Source: Sphaerolaimus hirsutus (Eukaryota; Nematoda; Chromadorea; Monhysterida; Sphaerolaimidae). Taken from it: a stretch of DNA of 64,000 bases. Below are positions 24,726 to 37,400 of the stretch, piece after piece; positions within the stretch are counted from its first letter, which is position 1; the number at the start of each line of letters is the position of its first letter. Below the pieces are notes generated by a model, which was not told the origin of the DNA, searched no databases, and was given only the letters and a program-made list of their open reading frames with translations. The stretch is taken from positions 16,000,529 to 16,064,528 of the forward strand of contig OZ038451.1 of assembly GCA_964036195.1 (NCBI GenBank), given 5' to 3'. The position numbers and the translations under genes are program-made.

Positions 24726-26592
24726 GTTTGCAATTGTCAGAATAGTATCGTTAAAAAGGAAAGTTGAATACCTCCACAATCACTATTCTTTGCATTTTCT
24801 GCTATAAAAAAATCAAAATCAAAAACAAAAATCAATTCTCTTTATTTTGTGAGAAAAAGCATTTCAATGCCCGCGCGAGCTCGCTCTGTAAACTGAAAAA
24901 CATTTTTTTTCTTTCTGGAAACTGAAGTCCGGGAAATTGTTTTTGAATACAATAATGTCATAAAATGACATTCTTTGAATTCCTTGTTGATCAAGTGCAA
25001 GTCAAGTTGAAGTATTTACACAAGCAAAGAATACCAAAGACGTCGCTAAATCAGATCATTTTTTTTCTGAAACACTCAAATTTTCCTGAAAGATTAAGTT
25101 TACAGATGGAGCGTTCGCAGCACTTATTTATCGTTCTTATGGCAAATTATTTCCCCAAACATCCCCTTTCATACATTCAACATTGCAATGCAAGTGCTTT
25201 AGCATTCAAATGTGGAAATGCAATTTTGCATGAATGTCTGTCTATCAATGAGTGCGCATGGAAAATAGAACTTGTGTTTACTTTAGAACAGGAGCTTCCC
25301 TTCTCACTGCGCTACATGAAAACCCGCTAAATTTGATAGGCTGTTTTGTTTGCTTGATAAATGCATATTAAGGTGTACAACAATGTGTATACCGTATGTA
25401 CACTAGTAATGTAGAGTATGTAAAATCTATGTTATAACTATGTATTGTATGAAAAAACTTTACCTTATTTTACTATTATGCAGAGAAACTACTAATCATA
25501 TTAATCAGATCTTGATTAAATTTTCCTAACAAGCACACACAAATATTTTTTCCGGCGAAGTATCAAATTCAAAAATTTCATGACCAACCTTCGATGCTCC
25601 AGGAACCTTAAAATGCGCTTTTTAAGTAATTTATTATCTGAAATATGTTACTTATTTTACTTACTTGTGTAACTGGAGCTGGCGGCATATCGAAATGCTC
25701 CATGACGCTTTTGATGCTAGCTGACATCGTATGCAGTTGACGCTTACGTAAAATTACCGCGTGGTATCATTCCACTTGATTCATTAGCATCCAAAGATAT
25801 GCATGCTGCCCATTGGCTTTGTGTGCCACGCATGAAAATACAACATCGGTGGAAAATTTTTCAGTTTGAGCCAGAGCGATTTTTCCGTCGCTTTAAATCA
25901 CTATATCGCGTGTAAGATAAAATAGTAATAAAATGGTGCCATGCGTTGGCGTCATTGGGATAAAATAGCACCCGAAATCGCAAACAACGGATATTTAACG
26001 ATTGACACCACCTGCATACTGATGCTACGTTTAATAAGATTACCTAACACACAGAATGGCGCCTTTGCCTGCGGCGCTGGCGCCATTTTTGCGCTTGACC
26101 TTTCTGCCACTAGTCGCATGTAATGCATGATCCATAGATAATGAGTGTGATTTCATGCAAACGCTTTTGACGGATTGTCACCCCATAGGCCACGTTTGAT
26201 TGCCGTTTTCCTCTCGTTTTTGCGTTTGATAATTTCTATTTTTTATTATTCTTTTAGTGTACATATACCAGACGGACAGAACGCTATATTTACAATGAAT
26301 GATACCATATTTTTATGATTAAGGTCAAATGAAGCTCTCTGCACCAAATTAACCAAAAGTGAGAGCAGTGTGATTTGATGAGAAATTTTTTTGAATTGAT
26401 TTTCAGATTGCATGTGGTAGATTTCATTGTAAGGTATGTGTTGTCTGTAGACCGACTATTTTATATTATACGTATTTATTTATTAAGTTGTAGAATGCCG
26501 ATGCTGCAATACTTGGGGCAGAATTGCAATTTGAAAATTGACAATTTGAATAAAAATTATCACTGAAATGTGGTGGAATTTCCCCGGCCATC
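24726..26592. other. Intergenic DNA upstream of the LARGE gene
   Basis: A 121-codon open frame at 24965-25330 (+) resembles nothing I know and has no recognisable splice context. A worn GGCGCC fragment is visible around 26050-26100. No other feature is supported. Confidence 0.4.
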
Positions 26593-29500
26593 ATGCTTGT
26601 GAAACGATTTTGGCGACGTCACAGCACTATTCTAGCTCTTGTGGGATTAATGAGCTTTTTGTTTTTGCTGTATCAGTTATCCAGATGTATTTCAGGTAAT
26701 TTTGAATATCTAGTTCTTTTCTTTTTTTCAACAACTTCCGGCGAGTAATCGAGTTTTCTTTTCGCATTTCACTATCACTTTTATAATTTACATTCGTATT
26801 TCCCGTTGTCGCTACTTATTCACCCCTGGGAACTCCGCCTACCGCCTGTGGCTTGGGAAACTTTTTGTTCAGTCTGTTTCTAGCGCAGTCTGTCTTGGAA
26901 TGGTTTACGAGGAGTACTTCATTCCACTATTAATTGACCTGTCATTGGTTTGGGGGAGGGGGGTGGGGTGTTGTGACGGCACAGATAAAAGTGGATTAAT
27001 GTGTGTTGTTCTGCAAAATGAATAATACACTTTCAAGTCTTGGGAAGTATGCGTAATGCGACAAAACAACATGCATTAATCCCCTTTTATCTGTGCCGCC
27101 ACAACACACCAAAACAAACATATTTTTTGGCCATCACTCTTCCATTTATTTAATCTTCAATTCGCGCGGACGGCGCAGTGATGATGCGCAGGCTCGCATG
27201 GCGCCTGTTACAACAGCTGAAAGAGAGTCACCCAAGCCACTTGAAAGCGTCTGTTTTACTGGGGTGAATAGGTATCGTAATTCGTATTTCCAGTCGCCTA
27301 CACCTTCAATTTGACAAAAATAGACACTTGTGCCGATGGCCGGGAAGTGGCAGAAACGCATGCGGACGATTGCAAGGTAACTTGACCAATGTTATAATTT
27401 GCTGTTATAATGTTGACCAAATTTATAAGCCCTACATGTTTTACCTATAAGCCCTACCTGGATTTTTGTATTTGACACAACATCATAACTACCGTAAATC
27501 CTCGAAAAGTCCTTATTCGAGGATTTACGGTACATATAATATTTGCTGTTCCCACTACTAGAATGACTACTGGTGCCAATTCTGCAAGTGGACAAGTGAC
27601 GATAAATGTGGAATAAAGCAAAAAGCTGAAAAGTTGTGACAAGTAATGTGGTTTCATACATTTGTAAATTCACTTCTCATACACCGTTGTTCTTCTATCA
27701 TATTTCTTCTAATAGAACGGTATACCTCCAATAGAAGGGCACCTCCGGCAGGTTTTGGCACTTTTTTGCAGTAACAAAAAAATTGAACGGCACCAGTAAC
27801 GGTCAGAACAGTTATCACACACGTGCGCACACACACTTCTACCATTCTCAACACACAATTTCGGCATTTTTTGACACACTTCCCACATAATTTCTACCTG
27901 TGATTCTATTCGAGGCTGCCGTTCTATTGTTTTCCCCAGTAAAAAAACATCCAAAACCTGCCGCCCTATTGAAGGTGCCCTGCTATTGGAGGTGTGCCAT
28001 CCTATTGGAAGAAATATGGTAGTTGCTTTTAGCTTTGTTCAGCACTCAACACTTCTTTTCACTTGTCCTCCCACGAATTGGCTCCATGTGGAACGTTATA
28101 CCTCCATGTTTGGACTACAAATCTATATTTTACCACATCCATGTTTCAATGCTTTACAGCATTTTCACCCAAATACCTATTCTCTTTTTGTGCAGGTGTT
28201 ACACATAGCCATAGTTTGCGCTGGTTACAAGGCGCCATTGAGGGCACACTTTTCTTTGATCAAGAGTCTTCTATTCCACAGAAAAAGCCCATTGCACTTC
28301 CATTTTGTTGTTGATGACATTTCCGAGAAAATTTTGGCAACGCTTTTCGACACTTGGAGATTGCCATCCGGTTAGTGGTGTTTGCTAATTATTCTTTGGT
28401 GTAACTAGGCCGTCCAGTTGATGTTTTTTAGCTCATTTTGAACTGATTCTATCAGGAAACTTAGCATTTTTGTGATATTTTCAGATTTACTTCTTAATGT
28501 CTGTAGATATCCATTAATGGGGGAGTTATTCGAGCAGGGTGGCTATTCAAAAATGCGGCCCTCTATACACTTTACGTCTAAATTATGGAAACTGATAAAC
28601 CTGTGCTAAACACATTTGAGTTGAATTTATTTCTTACGATCTCTGTTATTACAGTCGTTGACTTTCGTCCTTATTCCGGCAAACTCAAATGTGTTCAGCT
28701 TCAGGGCTGATTTGTCAATTTCCGGAATTTCAATTACCGTATTACCTCGAAATACCCCCCATGGTTTTTTTTATTTCGCCAGCAAAATTTGAGGGGGGGT
28801 TTTTCGAGGGTTTTTTTATATTATTTCGTCAGAAATTTTCGCAAGGATCGCAATAAAAAGTGGGCATTTGCGTACCCAAAACAGGTAATAAATGTGTCCA
28901 AATGGGGTATATTTGGACATGAAAACGTAGATAGCTACACAAACTAGTATATGTGTAGCTGCAATGCAAGATAGCAGTAATATACATTATGTGCATTGTA
29001 TACATGACGTATTTATTACGTAAATGACGTACATCATTCCGAAAGGGGGGGGGGGGCTATTTCGAGGGGGGTTATTATTTCCCCAGCCCATTTTGCGGGG
29101 GGTTAATTCGAGGGGGGGTTAATTCGAGGAGGGGGTGGGTTATTCGAGGCGGAATAATTCGAGGTAATACGGTATTTAAGCGTGGGGAAAATATGTATTT
29201 GGCAAGACAAATTTTATACTCAATTTACAGTGAATGTATCATTTTACCATCTGTCTGCTGTTGTAAAAGAGGTGGATTGGATTGAAAACAAACATTATTC
29301 TGGCATTTACGGTCTGCTGAAACTGGTGCTGCACGAATTATTACCGATCTCATTGGATAGAGTGAGTGGAGTTTTCACAAATATTATTTCAGGGTGTATT
29401 GAAGTTTTGTTTTTTAATGTAATGAAAATGAGATGAAAGTGAGGGATGGGCGTTTTGTAATGAAACAGTGGTAATGAGACCAAATGGCATAGATGTATCA

Positions 29501-32500
29501 GCCAGATGAGGGACACGGGACAACGGGACAATGCGCCCAGCTTCAATGGCTTAGGGCAAGCGTCACCGTTGATACCTGCCCTGGGGACAGTCCAGCACTC
29601 TGTAAAGTCTCAAGTGAATGTCAAGTGTCGAATGTCATGTTAAATGTCAATTAAAAGAAAACAATAAAATATTTTATTACGGAACTTTTGACTTCTGGAT
29701 GAAAATTGACAAATTTGTATGACATTAAACACGACATTTCACACTGACTTGGTATCAAACTTTACAGGGTGTGTGACTGGCACCTGGTGCGATTTAATTT
29801 TCTGTTCTGTTAACCATTATACCAGTGTCTTTTCCTGTAAAAATGACCTGTATCAGTTGTTCTATCAATAACTTCCTGATTGCAATATGATACGTTGTCT
29901 CCTATTCCCGGCACCCTCATATGCAGTGCCATTCTGACACTAGATGTAAACCTCGTTTTACAAAAACCTTTATTTCCTTCCACAGGTTCTAGTCCTGGAT
30001 ACAGACATCCTAGCCGTATCTCCATTTAGTTACGCCAGTGTGCATAAATATTTTGACCAGATGACGAAATGCAGTTCAAGGTGTATTTTTGGATTGGTTG
30101 AAAATCTTTCAAATTGGTATTTGGGCAATATGTGGATGGATCATGCGCCATGGCCCGCGTTGGTACGTTTCGGTGTTTTTATTTTCTAACTTCGGGACAG
30201 GATAAGGATATATCCGAATTCGGGTCGGGTGATCGCATTTCAATCTGATTGAAGCTGCATTTCAATTTATAGGAAACCGAAGTAAAAATTTTGTATTATC
30301 TCCGGTAGGCATTTTTCATTTTGTTTTTACGACGAAATTTCACGTGACAAAATTGCTCGTGACGAAAACGGTCGATGTCAAATCGCAGAATCGCGGCTTC
30401 AACACGGGAGTGATTTTCATGAACCTGAGTGCCATGCGCCGGCGCAAATGGAGCGCGTTCTGGAAGAACATCACACGCCAGCATTTGGCAATTTATGGTG
30501 CTGTCGCTCTTGCTGATCAGGTATATTTGTTATATTTTATAATATGCCGTATTTCCTCGAATTACCCCATGGGGTTTATTTTTTCATCATCCAAATTTAA
30601 GGGGGGGTAATTCGAGGGGTGGCTTATTCGAGGGGGGTTTTATTATTTGGTGACTTGGTCATAAATTTTTGTGACATTCGTAGTACAGAATACGTCTTTA
30701 CATACCTAAACCGGTAATATACGTGACCAAATACGGTAAATTGGGACATATGAACGTAAATATGTCAATAGGCACATTTACTAGCGTTTATGTGTGTGTC
30801 TGCGATGCTAACTGGCATCAATAAATACATCATGTATTTACATTGCATACATGAAGTATTTACATCACTCAAGAGGGGAGGTATTTCGAGAGGGTTTATT
30901 TTTTTCTCAGCTCGAAAAGACCCGGGGGTAGTGATGTAAAAGCGCCATGGCGCTAGCGCCAAAGCAAAAAGCGCCCTGGCGCTTTTGACGCTTGGCGCTA
31001 TGTTCCTGTGGCGCCATTGGCGCTTGGCGCCATTCCATGAAAAGCGCCATGGGATACTTTTTGACCGGCGCCATGGGATACTTTTGACCGGCGCCAGGAA
31101 CAAAATGCTTGGCGCTAGCGCCAAAGCATAAAAGCGCCATGACGCTTCTGGCGCTTGGCGCCATTTGGCTCTGGCGCCATTGGCGCTTGGCGCTAAGGGT
31201 CAGAAAAGTGACATGGCGCTTTTGGCGCTTGGCACCAAAGTTCTGGCGCTTTTCACACCACTACCTGGTGGTATTTTGAGAAGGGTTCATTCAAGTGAGT
31301 GGGGGTTAATTCGAGGTAATACGGTAAGGTCTTATTTTTGTTTATTGTGTGATGGTAAAATTTGGTATCGACACTGCTTGTGGGGAAATCACAGGAAAAG
31401 CAGGAAGTCAAACTGTTATCGTGCTGGTAAATCAAGTAACAAATTGGCCCTGCGCACACTAGTTTTCACATGAAATTACAAAAACTTATAAATGAGCTAT
31501 CAACGTGCTTGAGTTATCCAGAATGAGTCATTTTATAGCTCCGTCAACTGTAATTGACGGCCACATCATTGTAGAAAACTCAAATGCGTTCTAAGCTAAT
31601 TTGTGAGTTTTCGAAATTTCGCGTGAAAACTAGTTTTCGCAGGCACATTTTAGGAAGTAACTGACTCGTATGAGCAATTTCGTAATTGGCGCATGGCCGT
31701 TAGCTTACTCAATACCAGTTCAACTGTAAAATATGAACCATTTCTGTTGCAGGATATTTTCAATGCTGCAATAAATTCTGACCACACTTTGGTGCATATT
31801 CTGCCATGTGAATGGAATCTGCAGCTGGGTGATCGGTCTGTACCCGATTTATGCAAGTCATCTCTTGGTGATCTCAAGGTTTGTTTTGAACTCTAAAATG
31901 AATATAAGCATCTGTGCAATGAATAAAACACCTAAAAACTTCAACTTTCAATTTCTACAGTTTGTCCACTTCAATTCACCTAGAAAGGTGCAAGTGTCTG
32001 GCAGATATGCAGAAGTATACAAGCAGCATTACAGCAGTTTTGCACAGATGGATGGAAGTTTATTGCAGAGGGAGCTGTTGCACTGTTCCAATGACCTCAT
32101 GTTGGCGAATGCAAACAATGTGTCCAGTGTGAGCTTTTTTGGCATGTTATGGCAATCCTGAAAATTGATGATTGGGAATTTGTAAAAAAGAATTTTGATG
32201 ATTTGAAAGCTATGATAAACAGAATGTAAAAAAATTTAACACTGTTTTGCAACAAAACAAAAAATGAATATGTTTTTGTAACAAAATTACATTGAAAAAC
32301 ACATCAAAATATTATTAATTTAAATTTGTTTGCAAAAAAATACACTACCAAAATATTATTAATTTGAATTTTTTTTGCAGTATACCTACTACGATGAATA
32401 TGGAGATTATGGTGGTATTGACAATACCAATGGGCAATTAAATGAAAATGAATTCATCAATTGCAATGCATTCAGAAATGGGGCAAAAATTGTGCATAGA

Positions 32501-34227
32501 GTTCACCTCTTTGCTTTGCCATTCAACTATCAGCAGGTATAGTCCACAACTGATATACATATTTGTGTTAAACTTGCAGATTTATGTTTACAAATTTATA
32601 TGGGTAAACATTGTTTCAGCGGAATATGACAGATGTCTGTCTAGTTACACAAATGTCTACTGACAGAATGACACAATTGGAAGCCTTGGCACAGTATTGG
32701 GATGGCCCGATTTCCATTTCAATGTGTGTTTTACTTTCCTCCATGTAAACTTTGTTCAATTATTCTGAAGTAAGTAACCATAAGATACTAAATACTCATT
32801 TTTCATATTTTCAGATATTTGACCGATCTGGAAGCCACACAATTTGAACAAATGATCCTCAACTCAATGGATTTACAATCCAGAAAGAATATTGCTTACC
32901 ATTTTGTTTTCAGACAAGGGGTGAGTACGAATCGAAAAAATCAACAACAAAATTTCTAATCAAATTTCTTTTCAGCCATTCTACCCAGTGAACAGTTTGA
33001 GAAACACAGCTTTAAAAAATGCACCATGTAGCCACGTTTTCCTGAATGATATTGATTTCATCCCAAGTTCAGGGTTGTACATGGATTTGAAGTCTCACAT
33101 TGAAGCATATGGTTAGATATTTTGGTTTGTTTGATGTGTAAATGCAGGCCGTGAAAATATAGTTCTAGGTGTCTAGGTTCAGATACTGTGCAGCAAAGGT
33201 AATATAGGTTTTTGTCAGTGTGAGATTCTGATCAGAATACAGCCAAATATTTTGGTTGACATATAACATAAATATTGTGCTGAACCACGGCGTTCAGACT
33301 AGAATTATTGTAACAGAATAAAAATGTCAGCCAAATATTTCTCACTCCATTATAAAAATAATGTGCTTTATAATAATGTTCAATAATAATCATTAAAAAA
33401 ATCAACACATTCAATTTTCAAAACCATTCAGAAACCATCAAAGCATACTACTTTTGGTGCTGATCATATTTATTGTGAGGAAGGAGTATTATTCTCATCC
33501 ACTTGTACCAATACCATTAAAATGTTCAACCCGCAGGGCAAGATATGCAAAATCAGGCACTAGTCATTCCAGCATTTGAAACCAGCTTCAAGTGTGCAAC
33601 AATGGATCAAAATGAAATTAACACAATGCTGAGATCAAAGCAGGAATTATTGGATGCCTGGGACTTGGGCATAGCATCTGTGTTTAGAGGAGACATTTGG
33701 CCAGCTGGCCATGCACCAACTGATTATGATAGATGGAGGGTGGAGAAAAATCCTTACCAGGTGAGAATTCTCTTTTTTATCTACATACGTCATTTAACAC
33801 TCAACATTCACAATGACATGATGTTGAGAAATCTGGAATGGACACTTTCTAGGTTGACTGGCAACCAGAATATGAACCTTACATTGTTGTGAGCAAAAAG
33901 AATTTGCCATTGTTTGATACACGGTTCATTGGCTTTGGTTGGAATAAGGTTGCATATGCAATGAGACTCCATGCAGAGAGGTAGGCCAATAAATTCAAAT
34001 TTTCTAAATCTTGGAAGTAGAAAAACTAAATTGCTATACCATTCATCAAATTTCACAGCTATAGCTTCAGCGTGTTACCATCTGTGTATGTTGTGCATCG
34101 ATGGCATACAGCAAGCAAGGATTTGCTCTCATTTCGCTCAAAATCAACCTACAGAAAATGCTTGAGAATAATCAAAGGAGAATTTATCAAAGAATTGACC
34201 AAAGAGAGGTTAAGCAGAATGAACTAA
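26593..34227 (+). CDS. LARGE: LARGE xylosyl- and glucuronyltransferase, complete, 15 exons
   Basis: Exons: 26593-26695, 27294-27376, 28196-28370, 29231-29361, 29986-30162, 30389-30520, 31753-31878, 31961-32128, 32381-32536, 32620-32723, 32815-32920, 32976-33111, 33537-33760, 33853-33980, 34059-34227. All phases agree; the product is 705 residues (human LARGE1 756). It is a type II Golgi protein with a basic cytosolic tip ([10 protein letters not shown]) and a membrane anchor at about 10-30. The GT8-like xylosyltransferase domain (about 63-340) has [20 protein letters not shown], the metal-binding DTD (169-171), NTGV and LADQDIFNA. The GT49-like glucuronyltransferase domain (about 395-690) has DID (512-514), [16 protein letters not shown] and [11 protein letters not shown]. 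The enzyme adds the xylose-glucuronate repeat that lets dystroglycan bind laminin. The stem is short and divergent. Exon 2 is placed by phase; a GC-rich open stretch at 27171-27263 could be an alternative exon. The C-terminus (KERLSRMN) is shorter than in vertebrates. Confidence 0.93.
27492..27530. mobile_element. 39-bp minimal CCGTA palindrome between TA dinucleotides
   Basis: It reads CCGTAAATCCTCGA, four to eleven central bases, then TCGAGGATTTACGG, and is flanked by TA on both sides. It is essentially just the two termini of the CCGTAT family joined with no core. It lies in intron 2 of LARGE. Confidence 0.75.
27699..28019. mobile_element. CCGTAT-type element with CTATTGGAGG arms
   Basis: The ends are CATATTTCTTCTAATAGAAC and the inverted CCTATTGGAAGAAATATGG. 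The arms iterate 'CTATTGAAGGTGCCC' and 'CTCCAATAGAAGGGC'. The same motif builds the element at 41492-41944. It sits in LARGE intron 2. Open frames crossing it on the minus strand are not genes. Confidence 0.75.
28737..29172. mobile_element. CCGTAT-family element flanked by TA, LARGE intron 3
   Basis: It starts CCGTATTACCTCGAAATACC and ends TTCGAGGTAATACGG. The arms are GGGGGG/TTCGAGG repeats; the core shares the CATTATGTGCATTG-like palindromes and 'TGTCCAAAT..GGATATATTTGGACAT' with sister copies. It lies 58 bp before LARGE exon 4. Confidence 0.85.
30547..31324. mobile_element. CCGTAT-family element, interrupted by a GGCGCC element
   Basis: The ends (GCCGTATTTCCTCGAATTAC and TTCGAGGTAATACGG) and core match the 28.7 kb copy. 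It is split at 30929-31263 by a TAGTGATG element whose 8-bp flanks, CCCGGGGG and CCTGGTGG, agree at six positions. It lies in the intron between LARGE exons 6 and 7. Confidence 0.8.
30929..31263. mobile_element. TAGTGATG element with GGCGCC arms
   Basis: It starts TAGTGATGTAAAAGCGCC and ends TTTTCACACCACTA. It is 335 bp of iterated GGCGCC/GGCGCTTTTGGCGC words. It is nested in the 30547-31324 element and is therefore the younger insertion. The ~100-codon frames on both strands here are artefacts of the motif. Confidence 0.85.
31446..31645. mobile_element. GCGCACACTAGTTTTCAC-ended MITE
   Basis: This is a ~200-bp element. Its left terminus is CCTGCGCACACTAGTTTTCA; the right terminus is a partial inverse containing GTGAAAACTAGTTTTCGCAGG. 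The arms share 'AACTCATAAATGAGC..GAACGCATTTGAGTT' phrases with the copies at 47509-47704 and about 52210-52285 and an end fragment near 59834. It lies in the LARGE intron before exon 7 and is non-coding. Confidence 0.75.
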
Positions 34228-34409
34228 TTTATTGTGATTCGTTCTAATTATTCGCATTTTAAGGAAGTTTATGTACCTGTGTCTGCATGATGGATGTTGT
34301 ATTCATTTTTATTATGATAAAATTTTATACAAACATAATGTGATGCTATTATCCATGCTAAACTTAAGCAATCGTATTCACTGCACAGTGATTGGAAATT
34401 TTGCTGACT

Positions 34410-37400
34410 CTATTGTGGAAAACCACTGCCCTCTCCACCCATTGGTGGTCGTCCACTGCCCTCACCTGAATTTGGTTGATTCAATGAGTACATGGAACAT
34501 AATGTGCAAATAACATATGAGCACATAAACCAACCACCCTGTCCGCCCATTGGTGGTCTTCCACTACCTTCACCTGAATTTTCAAAATCCTGGTTAGTCG
34601 ACATTTATAACATAAACACTTAATAACATATGAGCATTAGAACCCACCACCCTGTCCACCCATGGGTGGCCTTCCACTGCCCTCACCTACATTTAATTCA
34701 ATACATTTGTACATAGATTTAACATAAACCACCAGCAACTTCTCAGTACATATACCAACCACCTTGTCCACCCATTGGTGGTCTGCCACTGCCTTCACCT
34801 GAATTTGATGGAGTGAATTTGTGCATATATTTAATATAATGTTTGAAAAACATCTCAGAACTTTAACAGACCACCCTGTCCACCTTGTCCACCCATTGGT
34901 GGTCTGCCACTGCCTTCACCTGAATTTGGTTGAGTGAACTTGTGCATATATTTAACATAATGTTTGAACAACATCTCATGACTTAAACCCACCACCCTGT
35001 CCACCTTGTCCACCCATTGGTGGTCTGCCACTGCCTTCACCTGAATTTGGTGGAGTGAATTTGTGCATATAACACAAATGTTTGAACAACATCTCAGGAC
35101 TTAAACCCACCACCCTGTCCACCTTGTCCACCCATTGGTGGTCTGCCACTGCCTTCACCTGAATTTGATGGAGCGAATTTGTGTGTATAACATAATGTTT
35201 GAAAAACATCTCAGAACTTTAACTTACCACCCTGTCCACCTTGTCCACCCATTGGTGGCCTGCCACTGCCTTCACCTGAATTTGGTTGATTGAACTTGTG
35301 CATATAACATAATGTTTGAACAACATCTCAGAACTTTAACAGACCACCCTGTCCACCTTGTCCATCCATTGGTGGTCTGCCACTGCCTTCACCTGAATTT
35401 GATGGAGTGAATTTGTGTATATAACATAATGTTTGAACAACATATCAGAACTTTAACAGACCACCCTGTCCACCTTGTCCATCCATTGGTGGTCTGCCAC
35501 TGCCTTCACCTGAATTTGGTTGATTGAACTTGCGCATATTACATAATGTTTGAACAACATCTCAGAACTTTAACAGACCACCCTGTCCACCTTGTCCACC
35601 CATTGGTGGTCTGCCACTGCCTTCACCTGAATTTGGTTGATTGAACTTGTGCATATTACATAATGTTTGAACAACATCTCAGAACTTTAACTTACCACCC
35701 TGTCCACCTTGTCCACCCATTGGTGGTCTGCCACTGCCTTCACCTGAATTTGGTTGATTGAACTTGCGCATATTACATAATGTTTGAACAACATCTCAGA
35801 ACTTTAACAGACCACCCTGTCCACCCTGTCCATCCATTGGTGGTCTGCCACTGCCTTCACCTGAATTTGGTTGATTGAACTTGCGCATATTACATAATGT
35901 TTGAACAACATCTCAGAACTTTAACAGACCACCCTGTCCACCTTGTCCATCCATTGGTGGTCTGCCACTGCCTTCACCTGAATTTGGTTATTGAACTTGT
36001 GCATATTACATAATGTTTGAACAACATCTCAGAACTTTAACTTACCACCCTGTCCACCTTGTCCACCCATTGGTGGTCTGCCACTGCCTTCACCTGAATT
36101 TGGTGGAGTGAATTTGTGCATAACACAAATGTTTGAACAACATCTCAGGACTTAAACACACCACCCTGTCCACCCTGCCCACCCATTGGTGGTCTGCCAC
36201 TGCCTTCACCTGAATTTGGTGGGATGAACTTGGACATAAATATAACATCAATATTTGAACAAAATCTCAGTTTTAAAACTCACCACCCTGCCCTCCCATT
36301 GGTGGCCTGCCACCTCCTTGCCCTTAATGTAGCGAATAAGTTTTGTGTGAATATGATAACGATAAGATCAGAACTGGAAAGTCAAAATTTTGGTAACCTC
36401 CAAATCCGCCACCACCTTGTCCACCCATCGGTGGCCTCATTCCACCGCCGAAGCCGAATCTACGCTTTTGCAGTGCCTGTGATACATTCTTTGTGTAGTG
36501 TTTAGTGATGTAAAAGCGCCATGGCGCCTTTGGCGCTTGGCGCTATTTTGCTGCGGCGCCATTGGCGCTTGGCGCCATGCCTATGAAAAGCGCCATGGCT
36601 CTTTTGGCGCTGGGCGCTATTTTTGACCAGCGCCAGGAACAAAATGCCTGGCGCTAGCGCCAAAGCAAAAAGCGCCATCGCGCTTCTGGCGCTTGGCGCT
36701 GGGGATCGGAAAAGCTCCATGGCGCTTGGCGCCAAAGTTCTGGCGCTTTTCACATCACTAGTAGTGTTAGCTTATTGTATGGCCACTACAGGATCTACAT
36801 GGCTAGCGGGTAGTGATGTTAAAGGCACCGGGGAAAATGGCACCGCACCGCACCGGCACCTTTGCCAACGCATGAAAAGGGCACCTGGCACCCTGGGGCA
36901 CCGGCCAGAAAATGGCACCGCACCGCACCGGCACCGGTGCCTTTTGGAAAAAATGGCACCGGCACCGAAGGGCACCGGCGGGTTGCCGGTGCTAGCACCG
37001 AAAGGCACCGCACCGGGCTGGAATTTCTGAAGTAAATATCGGGCAGTTTCTCAGTGGTCTCACCTTTGGAAGTGCATATTTCCATGAATTTTCAACCGAT
37101 TTTGATGGTTGAGCACTTAAAATGATCAGAATGATGTGGCAATTACAATGATTACAAATGAAAGATAAAATATTTAATTCATGACAATGTCCATAGCCAC
37201 TATTGTCTACTGATCGGAGTCGTTGCTGTACAGAGAATGGAACTATCTCTGTCATAAACTGACAAAAAATTTTGAACAAAAAAGTAAGATAAATATAAAA
37301 TATAAAAATAATTTAAAATTCAACAAAATTTTAGATTCGCTCATCAGATCACGTATCGGGTATTATGGATTTCACAGTAGGTATATTTATTTGATGGGAG

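Noticed and set aside
24965-25330. 121-codon plus-strand frame
   Set aside because: Composition is like the surrounding AT-rich DNA, and no family signature, partner exon or start context supports it.
34410-36465. Regularly spaced ~48-bp repeats with ~69-bp spacers resemble a CRISPR array
   Set aside because: The spacers are as similar to each other as the repeats, the repeats encode in-frame protein with splice sites at both edges, and the sequence is from an animal.
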